The notes under the pieces are model-generated. The model had not been told where the DNA came from. It was given only the letters and a program-made list of their open reading frames with translations, and did no database searches. The translations under genes and the position numbers were made by a program. Of a DNA stretch of 64,000 nucleotides, positions 58,851-64,000 are shown one piece after another. The DNA is from Poindextera sp036272595 (lineage in GTDB: Bacteria; Pseudomonadota; Alphaproteobacteria; Caulobacterales; Caulobacteraceae). Positions within the stretch are counted from its first letter, which is position 1. Every line of letters begins with the position of its first letter. The stretch is from the NCBI GenBank assembly GCA_036272595.1, contig DATAYM010000065.1, positions 1-64,000 on the forward strand, written 5' to 3'.

Positions 58851-59036
58851 CTAGAACAGGCCTTCAATATTTTTCAGGTAGGTGGCTCCGAGGCGCTTTT
58901 GGAGTTCATCTACAGCCACCTCAAATGGAACCGCCTTCCCGCAGACGGGACACAACAGGTCCGACTTGGCGTCGGGCTGGTTTTCCCCGAGAAGGGGAAC
59001 TTCGCAGTCCGGGCAAAGAAAATGCTCGGTGGGCAT
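58851..59036 (-). CDS. Small zinc-ribbon protein, IS passenger
   Basis: The 61-aa protein has Cys8, Cys11, Cys29 and Cys32 (FLCPDCEVPL and LLCPVCGKAV), a classical zinc ribbon, then a helix VAVDELQKRLGATYLK. It may be a DNA- or RNA-binding accessory of the IS. It precedes the transposase frame on the opposite side with about 70 bases between. Confidence 0.65.
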   Translation of the reverse strand: MPTEHFLCPDCEVPLLGENQPDAKSDLLCPVCGKAVPFEVAVDELQKRLGATYLKNIEGLF

Positions 59037-59108
59037 GAGTCGGAATCCTAGGCGCGGGCCTAGGTTACAACGACAGCGAGCAGGAGTCAGTCCCGCCCCT
59101 TCTTCCTC

Positions 59109-60095
59109 TCACGCGGAGAGGCTGGGGCCTGGGAGCGAAACGATATTCCCGCGCTGCTGGGGACGAGGCCGCCGATAGGTGAGGCGCTTGCCGACGATCC
59201 CGCCGATGGCGCGGCGGAAGCGCTCGGCGTCGTCCACGCCGAGCGCCGAGCGCTCGTTGTAGCGGAAGTCGAACTCGCCGACGTAGCGCTTGAGGTGCTG
59301 CGGGGAGACGTGGTGAAACGTGCCGACGATCCCGCGCTTTAGCAGCGCGAAGTAGCTCTCGACGGTGTTCGAATGAACGTCGCCACGAACATACTCGCCG
59401 ATGCCGTGGTTGACCGTCTCGTGGCTGGCGAACATCGAGGCGACGACGCGGTACTGGCCCTCGCCGTCGGTCATCAGGCGCGTCCTGTCGGCGTCGGCAA
59501 TCTGGGCCTCTAGCACGGGGCGGCGGAGGTTCTTGGCGCTGATGTCGTCCATGTGGCGCGAGCGGACCTTCCCGCCGCGCTCGACCAGGGAGAAGACCAT
59601 CTCCTTGCCGACGCCTCCGATGTGCTTCGAGCTGCGCTTGTGGGCGTGCTTGTTCTTCTCCTTGCCACCGACGTAGGTCTCGTCAGCCTCGACTGTCTTG
59701 CCCTCGCCGCCGATGAGTTCCGGCTGCGTCTCGCGTAGGCTCTCGCGGATGCGGTGGCAGAGGAACCAGGCCGTCTTGTAGGTGAGGTCGAGCATCCGGC
59801 CGATCTGCATCGCGCTGATACCCTTCTTGCTCGCCATCATCAGGTGCGTCGCCGCCAGCCACTTATTCAGCGGGACGTGCGAGCGCTCGTAGATCGTCCC
59901 GACCGTGACGGTGAACTGCTCCTTGCAGGCTTTGCACTGATAGAGGCCGGCGCGATGGGCCTTTCCTTTCATCGCGGTAGCATCATCGACCACGCCGCAG
60001 TGCGGGCAGACAGGGCCGGTCGGCCACAGCCGAGCCTCAAGCCACTCGCGGGCCTTAGTGGCATCGTGGAAGACAGGGCTTGATAGGTCACTCAT
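59109..60095 (-). CDS. IS1595-family transposase
   Basis: The 328-aa transposase has an N-terminal zinc ribbon (Cys30, Cys33, Cys54, Cys57), a helix-turn-helix-like segment ISAMQIGRMLDLTYKTAW, and an ISXO2-like DDE catalytic domain: VEADETYVGG (Asp138), RLMTDGEGQY (Asp210), and VHSNTVESYFALLKRG (Asn243, Lys253). This is the DDNK arrangement of the family. It appears intact, so the element may be active. Confidence 0.95.
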   Translation of the reverse strand: MSDLSSPVFHDATKAREWLEARLWPTGPVCPHCGVVDDATAMKGKAHRAGLYQCKACKEQFTVTVGTIYERSHVPLNKWLAATHLMMASKKGISAMQIGRMLDLTYKTAWFLCHRIRESLRETQPELIGGEGKTVEADETYVGGKEKNKHAHKRSSKHIGGVGKEMVFSLVERGGKVRSRHMDDISAKNLRRPVLEAQIADADRTRLMTDGEGQYRVVASMFASHETVNHGIGEYVRGDVHSNTVESYFALLKRGIVGTFHHVSPQHLKRYVGEFDFRYNERSALGVDDAERFRRAIGGIVGKRLTYRRPRPQQRGNIVSLPGPSLSA

Positions 60096-60191
60096 CGGGG
60101 TTATCTCCGTTGAGTGAGATACTACCCCTAGATTGAACTTTGTTAAAGGGATAATCCCCCCCCGACGGGGGAGGATCCAGGGCCTTCCTGC

Positions 60192-61037
60192 TCAGACGGC
60201 CACCCGCGCCGGGGCCAGCGGCAGTCCGGCGACGTCCGTGCGCATCCGGAAGATGGTCGCGCAGCTCTCGCTCGGGCCGCCGTCGGAGCCGGTGACCACA
60301 TAGAGGTCGCGCAGGTCGTCGCCGCCGAAGCAGAGGCTGGTGACCATCGGCAAGGGGACGGCCACATCCATCCGGTGGTCTCCATCCGGCGCGAACACCG
60401 CGACCCGGCCGCCGCGCGCGTCGGCCACCCAGACCGAGCCGTCCGCCGCCACCTTCAGCCCGTCAGGGGTCGAGCCGGCGCCCAGGTTGGCGAACAGCCG
60501 CCACGGCCCCACCGATCCGTCCGCCGCCACGTCGTAGACGCGCACGCCGGGCGCGCGGGAATCGGAGTGGTAGAGCCTCGTCCCGTCCGGCGAAAAGCCC
60601 AGGCCGTTGGTCAGCATGACCCCGCCGGACAGCGCGCGGCTCGACGCGTCCAGGTCGATGACGTGCAGCTGGCCGGGCTTCGGCGCCTCGCCGCCGAAGA
60701 CCCGGAAGGCGAGGGAGCCGACATAGATCCGGCCGTTCCGGTCGGTGGTCAGGTCGTTGAAGCCGATGCCGCCGCTTGCCTGGGCGGTCAGCAGCACCTT
60801 GCCTTCACGCCCGTCCAGCGGCGCATAGGAGATGTCGCGGCCGCTGATCACCAGGCCGCCGGCGGCATGCAGCGCCATGCCGCCGACCCCGCGCCGCTTC
60901 GGCACGACCTGCGTGATCGTCCCGTCGCGGCCGAGCAGGTTGACCCCGCCGTCGCGCACGTCGCTGAAATAGAGGCCGCGGGCGGCGTCCCACACCGGAC
61001 CTTCGATCAGGCCGTAGCCGGTGGCGATTTCCTGCAT
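60192..61037 (-). CDS. SMP-30/gluconolactonase/LRE-family protein
   Basis: The 281-aa beta-propeller protein begins with IATGYGLIEGPVWDAARGLY, in which the Glu is the first metal ligand. It contains GFNDLTTDRNGRIYVGSLAF (Asn-Asp motif), NGLGFSPDGTRLYHSDSRAP and STPDGLKVAADGSVWVAD. SMP-30 proteins hydrolyse sugar lactones and related esters with a divalent metal. The Gfo/Idh/MocA sugar dehydrogenase nearby makes a sugar-acid pathway plausible. ATG 61037 lies 16 bases after the ASCH stop, so the two may share a transcript. Confidence 0.9.
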   Translation of the reverse strand: MQEIATGYGLIEGPVWDAARGLYFSDVRDGGVNLLGRDGTITQVVPKRRGVGGMALHAAGGLVISGRDISYAPLDGREGKVLLTAQASGGIGFNDLTTDRNGRIYVGSLAFRVFGGEAPKPGQLHVIDLDASSRALSGGVMLTNGLGFSPDGTRLYHSDSRAPGVRVYDVAADGSVGPWRLFANLGAGSTPDGLKVAADGSVWVADARGGRVAVFAPDGDHRMDVAVPLPMVTSLCFGGDDLRDLYVVTGSDGGPSESCATIFRMRTDVAGLPLAPARVAV

Positions 61038-61053
61038 GGCTCCGCCCTTTCTC

Positions 61054-61353
61054 TCATGCCTCCGCCAGATAGCGGAACTCGACCAGGAAGACCCGCTCGC
61101 CGGGCCCGTGCTTGGCGATTTTCAACAGGTCGACCACCCCGGCGAAGCCCGAGCGCCGCGCCAACTCCGGGGTGATGTCGCCAAGGCCGATTTCGCGCAA
61201 GGCCGTCACCTCGATGGCGCCGGGGTCCATCCCGTAGCGGCCGCCGACCTTGACGTGCGGCCGTTGCCAGATGCGCACCGAACAGGTGATCTCGCCGCGG
61301 CGGATCGGATCGCGAAGGCGCTTGGTGAAGCCCATGGCCAAAGCGAAACCCAT
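61054..61353 (-). CDS. ASCH domain protein
   Basis: The 99-aa protein has the ASCH layout: GFTKRLRDPIRRGEITCSVRIW (ligand-binding strand and turn with the conserved Arg and Trp), KVGGRYGMD, an internal beta segment ending TALREIGLGDI and the final strand ERVFLVEFRY. ASCH domains belong to the PUA-like fold and are thought to bind RNA; some are nucleoside deaminases. ATG 61353 or the in-frame ATG 61335 may be used. Confidence 0.75.
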   Translation of the reverse strand: MGFALAMGFTKRLRDPIRRGEITCSVRIWQRPHVKVGGRYGMDPGAIEVTALREIGLGDITPELARRSGFAGVVDLLKIAKHGPGERVFLVEFRYLAEA

Positions 61354-61424
61354 CGCGGGGTCTGGCGCAAGAGCGGTGATCGGCTCTAGGGATGGGCGCC
61401 CCCGCCTCTCCGTGAAGGACTTCC

Positions 61425-62585
61425 ATGACCACCCAACGCATCGCCGTCATCGGCCTTGGCCAGCGCATCGCTCACGTGCTCGCGGCCATGCAGGAGATGG
61501 GCTGGGACCTCGTGGTCGACGGCCATGTCGACCCGCGGCCCGTGGGCGCGCCGATCCTGGCCGCGGCGGGCATCTCGCCCGGCCGGGAATTCGCCACCCC
61601 CGAGGCGCTGCTGGCCGACGGGCCCTACGACCTGGTGATGATCGGCACGCCCAACCACCTGCACATGCCGCACCTGAAGGCCGCCTTCGCCGCCGGCTAT
61701 CCGATCTTCTCGGAAAAACCCATCGTCCGCACCGAGGCCGAGACCTTGGAACTGGCTCGCGCCATCGTGGCTGACGGTGCGCCGCCGCTCTATATCGGCC
61801 TGGTGATGCGCTCGATGCCGATCGTCAAGGAGACCATCGCGCGGGTGGACGCCGGCGAGCTGGGCGAGCTGATCTCGATGGACGCCACCGAGCACCTGCC
61901 GCCCGAGCACGGCGCCTATCTGGCGCGCAACTGGCGGCGGCGGGCCGACTGGGGCGGGTCCTTCATGCTCGACAAGGTCTGCCACGACTTCGACATCTTC
62001 GGGCGGCTGGCCAAGGCGCGGCCGGCCAGGGTGGCCAGCTTCGGCGGCCGGCGCATCTTCACCCCCGAGCGGGCCGACGCGCCGCGCCGGTACGAGGATG
62101 GATCGCCCGCCTACGCCATGCGCGACGCCGGCTGGTCGGCGGCCAACGACCCCTTCCAGTCGGACATGGACCTGGCCGATCACCAGACGGCCATGGTCGA
62201 GTACGCCGGCGGCTTGCGGCTGTCCTTCCACTCCAACAGCCACGTGGCGCTGGCCGAGCGGCGCTGGTACCTGGCCGGGGCCGAGGGCACGCTGATCGCC
62301 GACCTGGTGCGCAACCGGCTGATGGTCCGCCGGGCGCTGAACCGCGGCAAGCCGGAGCGGATCGACTATGGCGGCCTGACCGCCGACGCCCACAACGGCG
62401 CCGACCAGGCCATGGCGCTGGATCTGCTCGCGGCGCTGGAGGGCCGGGCGGCCTTCCCGGTGACGCCGTGGGACTCCATGGAAGCCGGCCTGACCGTCAT
62501 GGCCATCGACCGCGCCATGGCCGAAGGCCAGGTCCTCGACTGCGCCCCCATGTGGGCCGCGTTCGACTCGGCGCGCACCTCTTAA
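61425..62585 (+). CDS. Gfo/Idh/MocA family oxidoreductase
   Basis: The 386-aa protein has a Rossmann start IAVIGLGQRIAHVLAAMQEM, the NAD segment MIGTPNHLHMPHLKAAFAAG, the EKP motif FSEKPIVRTEAE (the catalytic Lys), and LDKVCHDFDIFGRLA (His as proton relay). It oxidises or reduces sugars or cyclitols; the usual catalytic set is present. ATG 61425 is close to the family start. Repeat family A begins at the last base of its TAA stop. Confidence 0.92.
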   Translation: MTTQRIAVIGLGQRIAHVLAAMQEMGWDLVVDGHVDPRPVGAPILAAAGISPGREFATPEALLADGPYDLVMIGTPNHLHMPHLKAAFAAGYPIFSEKPIVRTEAETLELARAIVADGAPPLYIGLVMRSMPIVKETIARVDAGELGELISMDATEHLPPEHGAYLARNWRRRADWGGSFMLDKVCHDFDIFGRLAKARPARVASFGGRRIFTPERADAPRRYEDGSPAYAMRDAGWSAANDPFQSDMDLADHQTAMVEYAGGLRLSFHSNSHVALAERRWYLAGAEGTLIADLVRNRLMVRRALNRGKPERIDYGGLTADAHNGADQAMALDLLAALEGRAAFPVTPWDSMEAGLTVMAIDRAMAEGQVLDCAPMWAAFDSARTS

Positions 62586-62774
62586 GACTTCTCCCATAGG
62601 GAGAAGGAGGGGCCCGCAGCGCGGAGCGCTGTGGGAGGATGAGGGGTTACGCGCTCACCGAATTGGACGCCCTCCGATCACGCCGCTACAGCGCCAACCC
62701 GGCCAGGCGGTAACCCCTCATCGTCCCACGCACTTTCGTGCGCGGGCCCCTCCTTCTCCCTATGGGAGAAGTCT
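62585..62774. repeat. Palindromic repeat element, family A, second full copy
   Basis: A 190-bp element with ends AGACTTCTCCC and GGGAGAAGTCT, containing GGGAGAAGGAGGGGCCCGC, GGAGGATGAGGGGTTA and their complements TAACCCCTCATC and GGGCCCCTCCTTCTCCC. It matches the copy at 14531 apart from the central 60 bases. Its first base is the last base of the upstream stop codon. The rest of the gap to 62872 has only a likely promoter. Confidence 0.85.
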
Positions 62775-62872
62775 AAACGGCGCGCCTTCCCTTGCGACCG
62801 CCTTGACAACGCCCGCCCGGCGCGGACTTTCAAAGCCATGCGGCGGGACGATCGCGAAGAAGAGGAAGCGTC

Positions 62873-63775
62873 ATGGCGGGACTGTGCGAAGGACGGGTGG
62901 CGATCGTCACCGGCGGCGGGCGGGGGATCGGGCGGGAGTACTGCCTGATGCTGGCCGAGGAGGGCGCCAAGGTCGTGGTCAACGACCTCGGCGGGGCCCG
63001 CGACGGCGACGGCGCCGACATCGGCCCGGCCCACGATGTGGTGGCCGAGATCAAGGCCGCCGGCGGCGAAGCGGTGGCCAACGGCGCCGACGTCTCCGAC
63101 TGGGACCAGGCCAAGGCCATGATCGACCAGGCCGTCCAGACCTTCGGCAAGCTCGACGTGCTGATCAGCAACGCCGGCATCCTGCGCGACCGCATGCTGG
63201 TCAACATGACCGAGGCGGAGTGGGACGCGGTGATCAAGGTGCACCTGAAGGGTACGTTCGCCCCGGCCCACCACGCCGCCGCCTATTGGCGCGACCGCAA
63301 CAAGGCCACCGGCGAGATGGTCGGCGGGCGGATCATCAACACCTCGTCGGTGTCCGGCATCTACGGCAATGTCGGCCAGACCAACTATGGCGCGGCCAAG
63401 ATGGGCATCGCCGGCTTCACCATCATCGCCGCCCGCGAGCTGCGCCGCTATGGGGTGACGGTCAACGCCATCGCGCCGGGCGCCCTGACCCGGCTGACCG
63501 AGGACCTGGGCGGTCCGATCACCGAGGAACGCCGCAAGTCGGGCGATCCGAAATGGGTGGCGCCGATCGCCGTCTGGCTGGCCAGCGAGCAGTCGGCCGA
63601 GGTCACCGGCCGCATGTTCGAGGCCAGCGGCAACGTCCTGGCCATCGCCGAGGGCTGGCACCGCGGCCCGACCGCGACGCCGGTGCAGGACCCGCACCTG
63701 ATGGGCCCGATCGTCGCCGAGATGATGAGCAAGGCGCGCAGGAACGCCGGCATGAACGGCCAGGACCTCGACTGA
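62873..63775 (+). CDS. Short-chain dehydrogenase (3-hydroxyacyl-CoA/MFE-like)
   Basis: The 300-aa SDR has IVTGGGRGIGREYCLMLAEE (NAD motif), VLISNAGILRDRMLVNMTEA and the active site TSSVSGIYGNVGQTNYGAAKMG (Ser, Tyr, Lys). The longer loop after the NAG motif and the C-terminal end are like the dehydrogenase part of peroxisomal MFE-2. It may oxidise 3-hydroxyacyl-CoA, supported by the acyl-CoA synthetase gene two bases downstream. GAGGAAG site 6 bases before ATG 62873. Confidence 0.92.
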   Translation: MAGLCEGRVAIVTGGGRGIGREYCLMLAEEGAKVVVNDLGGARDGDGADIGPAHDVVAEIKAAGGEAVANGADVSDWDQAKAMIDQAVQTFGKLDVLISNAGILRDRMLVNMTEAEWDAVIKVHLKGTFAPAHHAAAYWRDRNKATGEMVGGRIINTSSVSGIYGNVGQTNYGAAKMGIAGFTIIAARELRRYGVTVNAIAPGALTRLTEDLGGPITEERRKSGDPKWVAPIAVWLASEQSAEVTGRMFEASGNVLAIAEGWHRGPTATPVQDPHLMGPIVAEMMSKARRNAGMNGQDLD

Positions 63776-63777
63776 AG

Positions 63778-64000
63778 ATGTATCTGCCCGACCACGCGGC
63801 CGCCGATCCGGACAAGCCGGCGATGATCTCGGCCGACACCGGCGAGATCATCACCTTCGGGGCGCTGAACGAGGCCTCGGACCGCATGGCCCAGCTGCTC
63901 TACAGCCGCGGCCTGCGGCGGGGCGACCATCTGGCCATCCTGATGGAGAACAACCTGCATTTCATGGAGCCGGTCTGGGCCGGCTTCCGCTCCGGCCTCT
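63778..64000 (+). CDS. Acyl-CoA synthetase / AMP-dependent ligase (3' truncated by window edge)
   Basis: The first 74 residues from ATG 63778 are seen: MYLPDHAAADPDKPAMISAD, then ITFGALNEASDRMAQLLYSR and GLRRGDHLAILMENN. This is the start of the adenylate-forming fold of acyl-CoA synthetases, like the 'DKPA...TYxELxxxxxRLAxxL...GDxVAIxxxN' pattern. It is two bases after the SDR stop, so they are co-transcribed. The AMP-binding motif lies outside the window. Confidence 0.85.
   Translation, partial: MYLPDHAAADPDKPAMISADTGEIITFGALNEASDRMAQLLYSRGLRRGDHLAILMENNLHFMEPVWAGFRSGL

Larger units (their letters stand above)
57676..60160. mobile_element. IS1595-family insertion element with passenger genes (2485 bp)
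   Basis: The ends are inverted repeats: GGGGAATCATCCC then TTTAACAAAGT (left) against the complement of the right end GGGGGATTATCCC then TTTAACAAAGT, 22 of 24 matching. A second block CTAGGGGTAG is at the same offset (29 bases in) from each end. An 8-bp target duplication CCCGACGG flanks it (57668-57675 and 60161-60168), matching the 8 bp made by IS1595 elements. It carries a DDNK transposase and at least five further small genes. Confidence 0.9.
57520..60177. repeat. Palindromic repeat element, interrupted by an insertion sequence
   Basis: The left arm GATCCTCCCCGTTGGGGGAG (57520 on), then GGGACCGCACGCAGTGCGGT, and the right arm ending CCCGACGGGGGAGGATC (60161-60177 with the part 57640-57675) are inverted copies, with internal hairpins (GACCGCACGCAGTGCGGT; ACCATCCTTCGGATGGT). 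The right arm is split by the IS at 57676-60160. Without the IS the element would be about 173 bases, much like families A and B. Confidence 0.75.

Overview
The window is GC-rich DNA from an alphaproteobacterium, most likely a member of the Caulobacteraceae (Caulobacter/Phenylobacterium-like). That placement is inferred from the codon bias, the MbfA-type ferritin/VIT fusion, a TonB-receptor cluster with TPR-fused enzymes, and the family types present. No rRNA or species marker is available, so the genus is not proven. Genes are densely packed on both strands and mostly chromosomal in character, with several short inverted-repeat families and one insertion element of about 2.5 kb.

Layout. 1-3.4 kb: stress and detoxification genes (truncated arsC, an AqpS-type arsenite channel, a redox-type HxlR regulator diverging from an NmrA-type oxidoreductase, and an FMN azoreductase). 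3.4-8.9 kb: housekeeping genes (a DNA-ligase-associated exonuclease without its usual partners, tRNA-Ser(CGA), HU, MbfA, HdeD, a DOPA-dioxygenase-like protein, an unknown protein and a winged-helix protein). 9.1-11.3 kb: an OmpR/EnvZ-type two-component pair. 11.5-17.2 kb: an accessory block with a membrane-anchored TIR protein overlapping a Sel1-repeat protein, a TrkA-N/RyR membrane protein, and a lone protein made of two bacterial multiubiquitin-type repeats.

17.4-28 kb: a glycan- or lipid-modification island. It has a DegT aminotransferase on the + strand and a tightly coupled - strand operon: FkbH, methyltransferases, double-hotdog/SDR fusion, acyl carrier protein, hexapeptide acyltransferase, WbqC, phytanoyl-CoA dioxygenase-like protein and GT2. 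The genes suggest carrier-protein-bound acyl or glyceryl units being built and moved onto a surface sugar. 28.1-39.2 kb: a TonB-dependent receptor followed by a run of TPR-fused sulfotransferases, an Asp/Asn beta-hydroxylase, 2OG/Fe(II) oxygenases and a P-loop sulfotransferase-like protein.

39.4-57.5 kb: general metabolism (two-motif retropepsin-like protease, GMC oxidoreductase, acyl-CoA dehydrogenase with a hotdog protein, DEAD-box helicase plus DUF3297, VOC protein, SDRs, two-subunit molybdenum hydroxylase, OYE, TPR proteins, DUF805, fatty acid desaturase) and a decayed HigA-type antitoxin. 57.7-60.2 kb: an IS1595-family element carrying several passenger genes, inserted into a palindromic repeat with an 8-bp target duplication. 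60.2-64 kb: SMP-30, ASCH, Gfo/Idh/MocA, SDR and a truncated acyl-CoA synthetase.

The strongest candidates for undescribed biology are the TIR/Sel1/RyR/multiubiquitin block (11.5-17.2 kb), the FkbH-ACP-hotdog/SDR operon (18.5-28 kb), and the TonB receptor with its TPR-fused modifying enzymes (28-39 kb).
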